Of a stretch of 64,000 nucleotides of DNA, positions 49,893 to 59,429 are shown one piece after another. The notes under the pieces are model-generated. The model saw only the letters and a program-made list of their open reading frames with translations, was not told the origin of the DNA and did not search any database. The stretch is from Flavobacterium filum DSM 17961 (lineage in GTDB: Bacteria; Bacteroidota; Bacteroidia; Flavobacteriales; Flavobacteriaceae), in NCBI RefSeq assembly GCF_000425465.1, contig NZ_KE384381.1:122929-186928 (forward strand), read 5' to 3'. Each line of letters starts with the position of its first letter. Position 1 is the first letter of the stretch. A program made the translations under genes and the position numbers.

Positions 49893-52022
49893 ATGAACGG
49901 TTTTATTAGCACCTACTCCTCCTTTTTTACATTTGTATTGCTTTTATTTATTGGTTTTTCAAATGAAAATGAAATACCATCTAAAAAAAGCAAAAAACCG
50001 TTTGCACTAAATGTTGCTCCTATTTTGAGTGCTACCGGAGAACAAATATATTGTCCCGGATCTTCAATGAAAATTGTAACGGATATGACTATTGTTGACC
50101 CAGATGACACCGGAATAGATGCTATTTATATTCAAATATCATCGGGTTATGTGAATGGTCAAGATGTTTTAACCTTAACAGGAAATCATCCAACAATCAA
50201 TACAACTTGGAATGCTGCAACCGGAAAACTTACTTTGTCGGGGAATTCCGGTCAACCAACTTACACAGCCTTGGTTGCCGCTATTAAAGATGTATCATTT
50301 TCAAATTCTTCACCTAACCCAAGTGGTACAAGAACTTTTTCTATTACGGTAGGACAAGCCAATTACCTACCATCAAACGGTCATTATTATGAATATGTAC
50401 CGGCAATTGGGATTACTTGGAATAATGCCAGAATAGCCGCTGCCAATCGAACATATTATGGCTTACAAGGCTATTTAGCGACAATTACTGCCCCTGATGA
50501 AGCTCAACTTTCAGGAGAACAGTCGGCCGGTGCCGGTTGGATTGGTGGTAGTGATGAGCAAACAGAAGGCATTTGGAGATGGATGACCGGACCTGAAATC
50601 GGAATGATTTTTTGGAACGGAGGCATTAACGGAACTACACCCAATTATGCCAACTGGAATAATGGTGAACCTAATAATGCCGGCGATGAAGACTATGCCC
50701 ATATCACCGCTCCAGGAGTGGGGATTTTAGGCTCTTGGAATGATTTATCCAATACAGGAGAAGCAAGTGGAGATTATCAACCGAAAGGTTTTATTGTTGA
50801 ATATGGTGGAATGCCCGGAGACCCAATTCTTCAAATTTCTACCAGCACAACTATTACAATTCCAAGCATCACTTCAACCGTTGGGCAAAGTAATTGTGGT
50901 GAAGGCTCCTTAACATTATCTGCTAATGCAACGGCAGGAATTGTAAAATGGTATGCATCTGCAACCGGAGGCACACCTATCGCAACCGGTACTACTTTTA
51001 CGACTCCCCTTCTCACACAAACTACCACCTATTTTGTAGATGCTTTTGAAACAGATTGCACTACCGGAACAAGAACTGCTGTTACAGCTACTATTAACCA
51101 AATTCCTATTGTAACTGCAACTAGTCCTGTTACTGTTTGTGGTAGTAATACTGCAACATTATTAGCAACTACGACAACTGGCACCATTAACTGGTATGCA
51201 ACGGCAACAGGTGGAACCAGTATTGGTTCAGGAACTTCTTTTACAACTCCTATTTTATCAGAAGACACTACTTTTTATGTTGATGCTGTAAATAATGGAT
51301 GTTTATCGGGCAATCGAATTCCGGTCCAGGTGCAGGTTTTTGACTTACCAAATGTTGAAGATGAAAGCGTAATTCTTTGCGAAGGAAGTGTTATTACCTT
51401 AAATGCCGGGGTTTCAAATGCTACTTATCTTTGGTCTACCGGAGAAAGTTCACCAAGTATTCAGGTAAATAATAACGCCAATTACTTTGTTGAAATAACT
51501 TCACTAACAGCCGGAAATTGTTCGGTTACTAAAAATTTTACTATTATTCAATATGATAATCCGGTTATTGAAAATGTGATTGTTAAGAATAATACAGTAG
51601 AAATTATCATAAGTGGAAATGGCGATTTTGAATTTTCTATTGATGGTGTAAATTTTCAAGATTCCAACTTTTTTACGGTGAGTGAAGGTGGATTATATAC
51701 CGCTAATGTTAGAGAAAAAAACTTTAACTGTGGATTTTTTTCGGAACAACCATTTGTAGTGATTTTGGTTCCTACCTTTTTTACACCAAATGGTGATGGA
51801 TTTAATGATGTTTTGATTGTAAAAGGTCTTGACCGTTTTCCTAATTCATCTATAACAATATTTAATCGTTTCGGAAAACTTATCCGTCATATTACTCCTT
51901 CTCAATCGATATGGGATGGAACATTGAATGGTGAAAAACTTCCTGCCGATGATTATTGGTATGTTTTGAAAATTGATGAAAAAACACCAACAAGAAAAGG
52001 ACATTTTTCGTTGTTGCGATAG
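49893..52022 (+). CDS. Secreted C-type lectin-like adhesin with T9SS type B sorting domain
   Basis: A 709-residue exported protein with an N-terminal signal-like segment (FTFVLLLFIGFS). Residues ~165-310 contain a C-type-lectin-like domain (YYEYVPAIGITWNNARIAA ... GWIGGSDEQTEGIWRW ... YANWNNGEPNN ... GFIVEYG). Two ~75-residue tandem Ig-like repeats follow (~335-480), each with a WYA(S/T)ATGGT core and ending TTTYFVDA or TTFYVDA. A further PKD/Ig-like stretch leads to the C-terminal ~85 residues (PTFFTPNGDGFNDVLIVKGL ... SIWDGTLNGEKLPADDYWYVL), the gliding-motility type (type B) T9SS sorting domain. Probably a surface adhesin or SprB-like filament component. Confidence 0.87.
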   Translation: MNGFISTYSSFFTFVLLLFIGFSNENEIPSKKSKKPFALNVAPILSATGEQIYCPGSSMKIVTDMTIVDPDDTGIDAIYIQISSGYVNGQDVLTLTGNHPTINTTWNAATGKLTLSGNSGQPTYTALVAAIKDVSFSNSSPNPSGTRTFSITVGQANYLPSNGHYYEYVPAIGITWNNARIAAANRTYYGLQGYLATITAPDEAQLSGEQSAGAGWIGGSDEQTEGIWRWMTGPEIGMIFWNGGINGTTPNYANWNNGEPNNAGDEDYAHITAPGVGILGSWNDLSNTGEASGDYQPKGFIVEYGGMPGDPILQISTSTTITIPSITSTVGQSNCGEGSLTLSANATAGIVKWYASATGGTPIATGTTFTTPLLTQTTTYFVDAFETDCTTGTRTAVTATINQIPIVTATSPVTVCGSNTATLLATTTTGTINWYATATGGTSIGSGTSFTTPILSEDTTFYVDAVNNGCLSGNRIPVQVQVFDLPNVEDESVILCEGSVITLNAGVSNATYLWSTGESSPSIQVNNNANYFVEITSLTAGNCSVTKNFTIIQYDNPVIENVIVKNNTVEIIISGNGDFEFSIDGVNFQDSNFFTVSEGGLYTANVREKNFNCGFFSEQPFVVILVPTFFTPNGDGFNDVLIVKGLDRFPNSSITIFNRFGKLIRHITPSQSIWDGTLNGEKLPADDYWYVLKIDEKTPTRKGHFSLLR

Positions 52023-53156
52023 CTAGACTAACTTGGCTTGAATTTCATTCAAAATAAAAATATAATCTTCCTGAAAATTCACAAAATCTTTATTGGAAAC
52101 ATCAATAATCAGAACATTTAGTTGGGTTTGTGTTTTGATAAAATCCAAATAACCTTGATTGATTTTTTCTAAATATTCTGCCGGAATTTGCATTTCATAA
52201 CTTCTTCCTCTTTTTTTGATATTCTCCAAAAGTTGCTCTGTGTTTTGATACAGATATACATACAAATCCGGTTTGGGCATTTCTTTATGAATAATATCAA
52301 ACATGGTTTTATACAATCGAAATTCATCTTCTGCCAAAGTAACTTTAGCAAAAATCAACGATTTAAAAATATGATAATCGGCAACTACAAAATCTTTAAA
52401 CAAATCAAATTGTGCTAAATCATCAGTCAATTGTTGGTATCTATCAGCCAAAAAAGACATTTCAAGTGGAAATGCATATCGATTTTGGTCTTCATAAAAT
52501 TTGGGTAAAAACGGATTGTCGGCAAAACGTTCCAATACTAATTTGGCATTAAAATCTTCTGCAATTTTTGTGGATAACGTTGTTTTTCCTGCACCAATAT
52601 TTCCTTCAATCGCAATATAATTATACTGTTGTAAATTAATTTTTTGAAGAGGTGTTTCCAACTTCATAATTTCTTTACATTGGCTTTTATCTTCTGCTAA
52701 GGCAACTAATTCGGGTAAATATTTTTGTAGAATAGGATGACGCCAATCCAAATTCAAATCACGCATGGGCAACAATACAAACTTTCTGTTTTGCATATGC
52801 GGATGCGGAATTTTTAGTTTATCCGTCTGAATAATTTCTTCATTAAAAGCAATCACATCAATATCAATAATCCTTGCCTTGTACCCTTCTTGTTGGCTTC
52901 TCACTCTCCCTAACTCCAATTCAAGTTGCAAAATTTCATCTAAAAGTTGTTCTGCCGGTTTAGCCGTTTGCATAATTAATGCACAATTATAAAACGCATC
53001 GCTTTCAAAACCCCAAGACGGAGTTTCATATAAAGCCGAAACTTTTATAACGGTTCCGATTTGATTATGCAAAGATTGAATAGCTAACTGTATATTTTCC
53101 AAACGGTTACCTAAATTACTCCCTAAAGATAAAATGACTTGATTTTGCGTATTCAT
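52023..53156 (-). CDS. folK: Fusion of HPPK (FolK) and deoxynucleoside kinase
   Basis: A 377-residue two-domain protein. Residues 1-160 are 6-hydroxymethyl-7,8-dihydropterin pyrophosphokinase: VILSLGSNLGNRLENIQLAI, LYETPSWGF, the RIIDIDVIAFNEEII segment with acidic Mg ligands, and IPHPHMQNRKFVLLPM. Residues 175-377 are a deoxynucleoside kinase: the P-loop IEGNIGAGKTTLSTKIAE, LERFADNPFLPKFYED, a DRY-like ADYHIFKSL segment and KRGRSYEMQIP for the LID arginines. One chain thus covers a folate step and dNTP salvage. The stop abuts the lectin gene. Confidence 0.92.
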   Translation of the reverse strand: MNTQNQVILSLGSNLGNRLENIQLAIQSLHNQIGTVIKVSALYETPSWGFESDAFYNCALIMQTAKPAEQLLDEILQLELELGRVRSQQEGYKARIIDIDVIAFNEEIIQTDKLKIPHPHMQNRKFVLLPMRDLNLDWRHPILQKYLPELVALAEDKSQCKEIMKLETPLQKINLQQYNYIAIEGNIGAGKTTLSTKIAEDFNAKLVLERFADNPFLPKFYEDQNRYAFPLEMSFLADRYQQLTDDLAQFDLFKDFVVADYHIFKSLIFAKVTLAEDEFRLYKTMFDIIHKEMPKPDLYVYLYQNTEQLLENIKKRGRSYEMQIPAEYLEKINQGYLDFIKTQTQLNVLIIDVSNKDFVNFQEDYIFILNEIQAKLV

Positions 53157-53194
53157 AGAAAAGCAAAATAAGTAAAACTATTTCATAAATAAAG

Positions 53195-53202
53195 TATCTT
53201 TG
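53195..53202 (+). promoter_or_regulatory. -7 promoter box for sppA
   Basis: TATCTTTG matches TAnnTTTG; the 5' leader to the ATG at 53305 would be about 97 nt, unusually long for this window. No clear structure was seen in it. Confidence 0.45.
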
Positions 53203-53304
53203 CACGCTGTGTTAATAAGTTTCTAAAACAGAATAAAATCAGTGTAACGAAACAGAAAAAAAGCACACTAATTGATGTAGATTGAAATAATTAAAATACG
53301 AAAT

Positions 53305-55074
53305 ATGAAATTTTTAGGAAATGTATTGGCCACCATCGTTGGATTATTTATATTTATCATGTTACTGTTTTTTGGTTTAATGATAGTTGGAGTCATCTTT
53401 GGAGGTGACTCAGAATTAAAAGAAGTCGAAACCAACTCGGTAATTGTGCTAGACATGAAAAATGTTGACTTAGATTATGCCGGAAAGTTCAAAGATCCAT
53501 GGGTTACACTACTGGCAGAAGAAAGTTCGGTTGGGCTTATAGATGTTTTAAACGCCATTGATAACGCTAAAACCGATGATAAAATTAAAGGTATTTCCAT
53601 TTTAAACAGCAGCAGTAGTTTAGGGTTGGCTCAATCAAAAGCGTTGCGTGATAAGTTATTAGACTTTCAAAAATCAGGAAAATTTATCGTTTCTTATGCT
53701 GATTATTTTACGCAAAAAGAATACTATATCAATTCGGTTGCCGACACGATTTATCTGAATCCGGTGGGCGAAATGGACTTCAAAGGACTTTCATCTGAAA
53801 TCATGTTTTTTAAAGACATTCAGGAAAAAACAGGTGTAAAAATGGAAGTAATTCGTCACGGAAAATACAAAAGTGCCGTTGAGCCTTACCTAGAAAACGA
53901 AATGAGTGAAGCCAATAGAGAGCAAATTACCGCTTTATTGAATTCGGCTTGGAGTTCCATTGTAACTGATATTTCAAAAAGTAGAAACATTACCGTTGAA
54001 ACATTAAATGGAATTGCGAATGATTTAGCGGCTAGAACACCGGAAATGGCAAAGAACACAAAATTGGTTGACAAAATTGGCTACGAAGATCAATACCATG
54101 ACGGAATCAAAAAAGCGTTGAAAGTTAAAAAAGACGAAGATTACAACAGCATATCCATTAGAGATTATGCTAAAAATGTATCTAAAACACCTCAAAAAGT
54201 AGATAGCAAAGATAAAATTGCGATTATTTATGCTCAAGGAGAAATTATGGGTGGCGAAGGTGATGTAAACATCATTGGCGAAGGAGCCATGAGAACTTCT
54301 CTAAGAGAAGCACGTGAAGATGACAAAATAAAAGCGATTGTTTTGCGTGTTGATAGCCCCGGTGGAAGTGCTTTAACTTCTGAATTAATTTGGAGAGAAA
54401 TTGAATTGACCAAAAAAGTAAAACCGGTAGTGGTTTCTATGGGTAATTTAGCCGCTTCCGGTGGATATTATATTTCTTGTAATGCTGATAAAATTATTGC
54501 TGAACCGAGCACAATTACAGGTTCAATAGGTGTTTACGGCGTATTACCCAATATGACTGAATTGTCAAAAAAAATCGGCATAAATACTTCTCAGGTAAAA
54601 TCACACAATCATGCAGCAGGTTATAGCCCATTTAAACCGATAGACGAAAAATTTAAAGAGGTAACTACAGAATCGGTTGAAAACATTTATACCGTTTTTG
54701 TAAACCGCGTGGCTACCGGAAGAAAAATGACTTTTGAACAAGTTGATGCAATTGCACAAGGAAGAGTTTGGACTGGAACAGAAGCTTTGCAAAATGGTTT
54801 AGTGGATCAATTAGGCGGATTAGATGTTGCCTTGAAAGAAGCCGCTAAATTGGCAAAAATCAAAAAATACAAAACCGTTAACTATCCTGAATTTGAGAAA
54901 ACCTTTATGGAGTTTTTGAATGATCAAAATGGAATTCCTTTTGCCAAAAACAAAGAAAAATTGATAAAAGAAGAAATTGGAGAAGAAGCCTATCAAACCC
55001 TTCAAATCCTAAAAAGAGTAACGGCAAAAAAGGGAATACAAGCCTCGTTGCCTTATGAAATTAAAATTCAATAG
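53305..55074 (+). CDS. sppA: Signal peptide peptidase SppA, long (67K) form
   Basis: A 589-residue membrane-anchored serine peptidase that degrades cleaved signal peptides. One N-terminal membrane helix (LATIVGLFIFIMLLFFGLMIVG), then two tandem ClpP-like domains. The catalytic lysine is Lys189 in GKYKSAVEP of the first domain and the serine is Ser385 in NLAASGGYY of the second, the split Ser/Lys arrangement of SppA. VDSPGGSALTSELIWREIE, TGSIGVYGVLPN and ATGRKMTFEQVDAIAQGRVW are further family motifs. Confidence 0.95.
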   Translation: MKFLGNVLATIVGLFIFIMLLFFGLMIVGVIFGGDSELKEVETNSVIVLDMKNVDLDYAGKFKDPWVTLLAEESSVGLIDVLNAIDNAKTDDKIKGISILNSSSSLGLAQSKALRDKLLDFQKSGKFIVSYADYFTQKEYYINSVADTIYLNPVGEMDFKGLSSEIMFFKDIQEKTGVKMEVIRHGKYKSAVEPYLENEMSEANREQITALLNSAWSSIVTDISKSRNITVETLNGIANDLAARTPEMAKNTKLVDKIGYEDQYHDGIKKALKVKKDEDYNSISIRDYAKNVSKTPQKVDSKDKIAIIYAQGEIMGGEGDVNIIGEGAMRTSLREAREDDKIKAIVLRVDSPGGSALTSELIWREIELTKKVKPVVVSMGNLAASGGYYISCNADKIIAEPSTITGSIGVYGVLPNMTELSKKIGINTSQVKSHNHAAGYSPFKPIDEKFKEVTTESVENIYTVFVNRVATGRKMTFEQVDAIAQGRVWTGTEALQNGLVDQLGGLDVALKEAAKLAKIKKYKTVNYPEFEKTFMEFLNDQNGIPFAKNKEKLIKEEIGEEAYQTLQILKRVTAKKGIQASLPYEIKIQ

Positions 55075-55081
55075 AAAACAA

Positions 55082-55110
55082 AACCTGACTATTAACGGTC
55101 AGGTTTTTTT
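55082..55110 (+). terminator. Rho-independent terminator after sppA
   Basis: AACCTGAC (55082-55089) pairs with GTCAGGTT (55098-55105), followed by a T-run. Confidence 0.88.
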
Positions 55111-55149
55111 GATTTCATTAACAACTGTTGTTGCACAATATCCTTACAT

Positions 55150-55851
55150 TTGTTAAAAAAATTGGAAACTAAAGACAAACTCTTTGCTTATCAAATTTAT
55201 TTCACATTAGGAGCATTATTTATTGCTTCATTGGTTGTGTCCAATTTAATTTTTCAAAAATTTTTTTATTGGGATTTTTTTGGCATTTATCGATTTGAAA
55301 TTTCGGTGGGAATACTACCCTATCCAATCACTTTTTTAATCACAGATATTATTTCAGAAGTTTACGGAAAAAAGAAAGCGAATCAAATAGTGACAACCGG
55401 AATTTTTGCTTCTGTTTTTTCGTTACTCATTGTATATGTTGCCAACAATGCTCCCGCAATTGCATCATCACCGGTTGACGATAGTCTTTTTACTAAAGTT
55501 TTTGGACAAACTGCCTTAGCGGTTTTAGCTTCCATGTTGGCGTATTTAGCCGCACAATATATTGATATTTATATCTTTCATTTTTGGAAAAAAGTAACAA
55601 AAGGAAAAATGCTTTGGGTGCGAAACAACTTTTCAACCTTTACTTCTCAGTTTGTAGATACATTTGCGGTATTATTTTTGCTATGTAGTTTTAATATTTT
55701 AAGTTGGGACTTATTTACAAGTTTGTTAATAAGTGGTTTTTTATTTAAGGCTCTTATTGCTGTTCTTGATACTCCTTTTTTATATTTGGCAGTATTTTAT
55801 TTCCAAAAACGTTTTAACTTGGCAAGAGGCGAAGAACTGATTTTAGACTAA
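55150..55851 (+). CDS. Queuosine precursor transporter (YhhQ/QPTR family)
   Basis: A ~233-residue inner membrane protein with six predicted helices (YFTLGALFIASLVVSNLIF, VTTGIFASVFSLLIVYVAN, TALAVLASMLAYLAAQYID, FVDTFAVLFLLCSFNIL and others). The signatures ITFLITDIISEVYGKKKANQIV and WVRNNFSTFTSQFVDTF are those of the YhhQ/QueT-like importer of queuine precursors. The start is uncertain: the only upstream starts are TTG at 55150 and TTG at 55162, and a TACATTTG promoter-like box covers 55145-55152, so 55162 may be the true start if that box is used. Confidence 0.88.
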   Translation: MLKKLETKDKLFAYQIYFTLGALFIASLVVSNLIFQKFFYWDFFGIYRFEISVGILPYPITFLITDIISEVYGKKKANQIVTTGIFASVFSLLIVYVANNAPAIASSPVDDSLFTKVFGQTALAVLASMLAYLAAQYIDIYIFHFWKKVTKGKMLWVRNNFSTFTSQFVDTFAVLFLLCSFNILSWDLFTSLLISGFLFKALIAVLDTPFLYLAVFYFQKRFNLARGEELILD

Positions 55852-55898
55852 CTTTCACATCAATAATAATACATCGCTCCAAATTAAAAAGCAAAACA

Positions 55899-58508
55899 AT
55901 GATTAAGAAAATTTTAAAAGGTTTAGGGATTTTTTTATTAGTAGCCATTATTGCATTGGCAGCAGCACCCTTTTTATTTAAAGACAAAATCAAAGAATTA
56001 GTGCTTAAATCTATCAACGAAAATGTGGATGCAAAAGTGGCATTTGATGACGTGAGTTTGAGTCTTTTCAAAAGTTTTCCAAGAGCAAATGTAACCATCG
56101 ATAAATTGAGCATCATTAACAAAGCTCCATTTGAGGGTGATACGCTTTTTTATTCTGGACAGTTAAATTTAAAAATGTCGGTTAAAGAGTTATTCAAATC
56201 AGAAGGCGAACCAATGGAATTAGAATCCTTTTCCAGCGTTGACGGATTAGTAAATATTATCTTTAATAAAGATGGTATTGGTAATTTTGACATCGCCCTT
56301 AAAAAAGACAAAGAGGAAAAAGCATCAGAAAACAAGCCTTTTGCCATGAACATTCAAAGTTATTCAGTTGAAAACCTGAAATTTACTTTTACAGATCAAT
56401 CGTCAAACATTAATATGACAATTGATAAAATCCACCACACCGGAAAAGGAAATTTTGCCGCTTCAAAGTTAGATTTAGTAACAAAAACAGAAGCTGTTTT
56501 GAATTTGGATATGGATAAAACGAATTATATGAAAAACGTATCGTTGAATTTGGATGCGATTTTAGGGATAGATTTAGACAACAGTAAATATACGTTCAAA
56601 GACAACAAAGCTCTAATCAATCAATTACCATTAGAGTTTGCCGGTTTTATTCAAATGGTTGACGCCGGACAAAATTATGATTTGAAGTTTAAAACCCCTA
56701 CTTCATCATTTAAAAATTTTTTAGGATTGGTTCCGTCTGCCTATAAAGGTGATTTGGATAAAATTCAAACTACAGGAGATTTTAAAGTTGATGGTTTTGC
56801 AAAAGGATTGCTTTCTGACACCACAATACCAAAATTTAATTTAGTAATTGCCTCCAACAATGCTTCTTTCAAGTTTCCTGATTTACCTAAAAAAGTTGAA
56901 AATATAATTATTGATACAAAAATCAAAAACGAAACCGGTTTGATGAATGACACCTACGTAAATATTGATAATTTATCGTTTAAAATTGACCAAGATGTTT
57001 TTAATGCAAAAGCCAATATTAAAAATATTGCTGAAAATCCTTTAGTTGATGCTGCTTTGAAAGGAACCATCAATTTAGGAAACCTCAGTAAAGCGTATCC
57101 AATTAAACTAGAAAAACCGCTTTCCGGAATTTTGAAAGCTGATGTTACTACAAAGTTTGATATGCAATCGGTTGAACAAGAAAAATATCAAAACATTCAA
57201 AATGCCGGTTTAGTTAGCATAACAGGTTTTAAATATACGGATGAAAACGGCAAAGGAATGGATATTAATGAAGCGGTTGTCTTGTTTAATCCAAGCACAT
57301 TAAACTTGCAAAAATTTGAAGCTAAAACCGGAAAAAGCGACATCAATGTAAATGGTGTTTTAGATAATTTCTATGGTTATTTATTTAACAATCAGAATTT
57401 GAAAGGAAACTTCAATATGAGTTCTAATCAATTAGCCATTAGAGATTTCATGACAACTGAGGCACCAGCTAAAGAAGGTCAGAAACCTAGTGAAGCCATG
57501 AAGATTCCGGCATTTTTAGATGTAACTTTAAACGCAAAAGCCAATACAGTTTTATATGATAATTTAACGTTGAAAGATGTTTCCGGTAAGTTGACCATTA
57601 AAGATGAAAAAGTGACATTAGATAATGTGAAAACGAACATTTTTGGTGGTCAAATTGGTTTAAATGGAAATGTTTCTACCAAAACAACTGTACCGACTTT
57701 TGCCATGAATTTAGATTTGAAATCGGTAAATATTAGTGAAACATTTACACAATTGGATATGATGAAAAACATCGCACCGATTGCCAATGTCATCAACGGT
57801 AAATTGAATTCAACCATTCAACTTTCGGGGAATTTAGACGCAAAAGAAATGACCCCTGATTTAAAATCACTAACCGGAGATTTGATGGGTCAGTTGCTTT
57901 CTACAACGGTAAACCCTTCAAATTCAACTTTATTGAGTGCATTGGACAACCAAATAAATTTTATTGATTTGAAAAAAATCAATTTAAATGATTTAAAAAC
58001 CAATTTATCCTTTCAAAACGGTAAAGTAAATGTAAAACCATTTGACATTAAATACCAGGATGTTACATTAAATATTGGTGGTTCGCATGGTTTTGACCAA
58101 ACGATGAACTACAACATTAAATTTGATGTTCCTGCAAAATATTTAGGTACAGAAGTTAACAATCTATTGTCAAAACTATCCCCTTCAGATGCCGCTAAAA
58201 TTCAAAATATTCCGGTTACGGCTTTAGTGGGTGGAAATTTTACAAAACCAACCGTTTCAACTGATATGAAACAAGCAACTACCACATTAGTAAAACAATT
58301 GGTAGAACAACAAAAACAAAAATTAATCCAACAAGGAACTAATCAATTAACTAATCTTTTGAATCAAAATAAAAATCCAAAAGATACTACTAAAACATCT
58401 GTTCCGGCAACCAAAGAAGAGGTGAAAGCAAAAACTGAAGAAGTTGTGAAAGATAAAGTAAAAGAAGGGTTAAATAATCTTTTCAATAAAAAGAAAAAAG
58501 ACAATTAA
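55899..58508 (+). CDS. AsmA-like family protein
   Basis: An 869-residue protein with one N-terminal membrane helix (ILKGLGIFLLVAIIALAAAPFLF), followed by a very long beta-rich periplasmic region of the AsmA type (VAFDDVSLSLFKSFPRANVTIDKLSI near the start; the C-terminal AsmA-like domain around residues 590-760). AsmA/TamB-like proteins form lipid-conducting bridges between inner and outer membranes. The last ~80 residues are low-complexity (Q/K-rich, then TKEEVKAKTEEVVKDKVKEG). Stop codon abuts the convergent DUF2797 gene. Confidence 0.87.
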   Translation: MIKKILKGLGIFLLVAIIALAAAPFLFKDKIKELVLKSINENVDAKVAFDDVSLSLFKSFPRANVTIDKLSIINKAPFEGDTLFYSGQLNLKMSVKELFKSEGEPMELESFSSVDGLVNIIFNKDGIGNFDIALKKDKEEKASENKPFAMNIQSYSVENLKFTFTDQSSNINMTIDKIHHTGKGNFAASKLDLVTKTEAVLNLDMDKTNYMKNVSLNLDAILGIDLDNSKYTFKDNKALINQLPLEFAGFIQMVDAGQNYDLKFKTPTSSFKNFLGLVPSAYKGDLDKIQTTGDFKVDGFAKGLLSDTTIPKFNLVIASNNASFKFPDLPKKVENIIIDTKIKNETGLMNDTYVNIDNLSFKIDQDVFNAKANIKNIAENPLVDAALKGTINLGNLSKAYPIKLEKPLSGILKADVTTKFDMQSVEQEKYQNIQNAGLVSITGFKYTDENGKGMDINEAVVLFNPSTLNLQKFEAKTGKSDINVNGVLDNFYGYLFNNQNLKGNFNMSSNQLAIRDFMTTEAPAKEGQKPSEAMKIPAFLDVTLNAKANTVLYDNLTLKDVSGKLTIKDEKVTLDNVKTNIFGGQIGLNGNVSTKTTVPTFAMNLDLKSVNISETFTQLDMMKNIAPIANVINGKLNSTIQLSGNLDAKEMTPDLKSLTGDLMGQLLSTTVNPSNSTLLSALDNQINFIDLKKINLNDLKTNLSFQNGKVNVKPFDIKYQDVTLNIGGSHGFDQTMNYNIKFDVPAKYLGTEVNNLLSKLSPSDAAKIQNIPVTALVGGNFTKPTVSTDMKQATTTLVKQLVEQQKQKLIQQGTNQLTNLLNQNKNPKDTTKTSVPATKEEVKAKTEEVVKDKVKEGLNNLFNKKKKDN

Positions 58509-59303
58509 TTAAATTTGAATTTTCACCACATAGCCTTCAAAAGTCCGCACATTAAAAACGGTTCCGTCTTGAAAAAGTAAATATTGCCCTTTTATACCGG
58601 AGAGTTTTCCAGCATATTGAGGTGATTTGTCTAAGTTTAAACTCATCACTTTTTTGGGATAACTCAAAACAGGATAGTGAAGTTCAAAAAGATTTGGTGT
58701 TTCGGTTGCATAATATTCTTGAACTTCTTTAGGGAGAAAATTTCCTGCCTTTAAGCGTTCCTGAACTAAATCAACGGAGGGCACTTCATTTTTCAACATT
58801 TTTTGCCAATTGGTTTTATCAGCATATTGATTTTTCAATGCCACCTCTGTAATTCCGGCCAAATAACGATTTGGCACTTCAACAATTGGCACCGCTTGAA
58901 CTGCACCTTGATCTATCCAACGGGTAGGAACTTGGGTTTTTCGGGTAACGCCAACTTTCACTTCGCTTGAAAGAGCTAAATAAACAATGTGGGGTTGCAA
59001 TTGCACTTTCTTTTCATATGCTAAATCGCGGTCTTCAATATCTAAATGAGCGGTGCTTAGTTCGGGTTTCATAATCCAATCACCGGCAGAAGCACTTGAC
59101 ATAAAACAATCATAACAAAAACCTTGACGAAAAATTTTTTTCTTTTTACCACATTGCAAACATTGGTAGCCTTGAAAAGAAATTTCAAGTTCTTTGTCTA
59201 ATAACTGATTGAGATGGAGAAAACTATTTTCAAATACTAAATAATATTGAATCGGATTTCCAAACTCGGTTTGCATTTTGGTTAGAACGCCTTCGTATGT
59301 CAT
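58509..59303 (-). CDS. DUF2797 family protein
   Basis: A 264-residue protein. Cysteine pairs CLQCGKKK and FCYDCFMS suggest a zinc ribbon at residues ~48-68, and the central segment IVYLALSSEVKVGVTRKTQVPTRW resembles the GIY-YIG-like core of DUF2797. The predicted fold suggests nucleic-acid contact, but no function is established. It is convergent with the AsmA-like gene, with no space between the stops. Confidence 0.85.
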   Translation of the reverse strand: MTYEGVLTKMQTEFGNPIQYYLVFENSFLHLNQLLDKELEISFQGYQCLQCGKKKKIFRQGFCYDCFMSSASAGDWIMKPELSTAHLDIEDRDLAYEKKVQLQPHIVYLALSSEVKVGVTRKTQVPTRWIDQGAVQAVPIVEVPNRYLAGITEVALKNQYADKTNWQKMLKNEVPSVDLVQERLKAGNFLPKEVQEYYATETPNLFELHYPVLSYPKKVMSLNLDKSPQYAGKLSGIKGQYLLFQDGTVFNVRTFEGYVVKIQI

Positions 59304-59328
59304 GAAAAAGAAAGTTTAAACACTACAT

Positions 59329-59358
59329 TTTGTTGTTTCACAAAATTCGTTACATTTG
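59329..59358 (+). promoter_or_regulatory. Two-part Bacteroidota promoter for the GH3 gene
   Basis: TTTG at 59329-59332, an 18-nt spacer and TACATTTG at 59351-59358 match the -33/-7 consensus; leader of ~65 nt before the ATG at 59430. Confidence 0.65.
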
Positions 59359-59429
59359 ATGAAGTTGTAAAGGTAAGTTTTGTTCTTTCAAAATTCAATT
59401 TCACTTATTAACAATTTAACTCAATCAAA

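Noticed and set aside
50511..51268. Antisense frames within the lectin-domain gene
   Set aside because: They arise from repeat-rich coding sequence on the other strand; no independent support.
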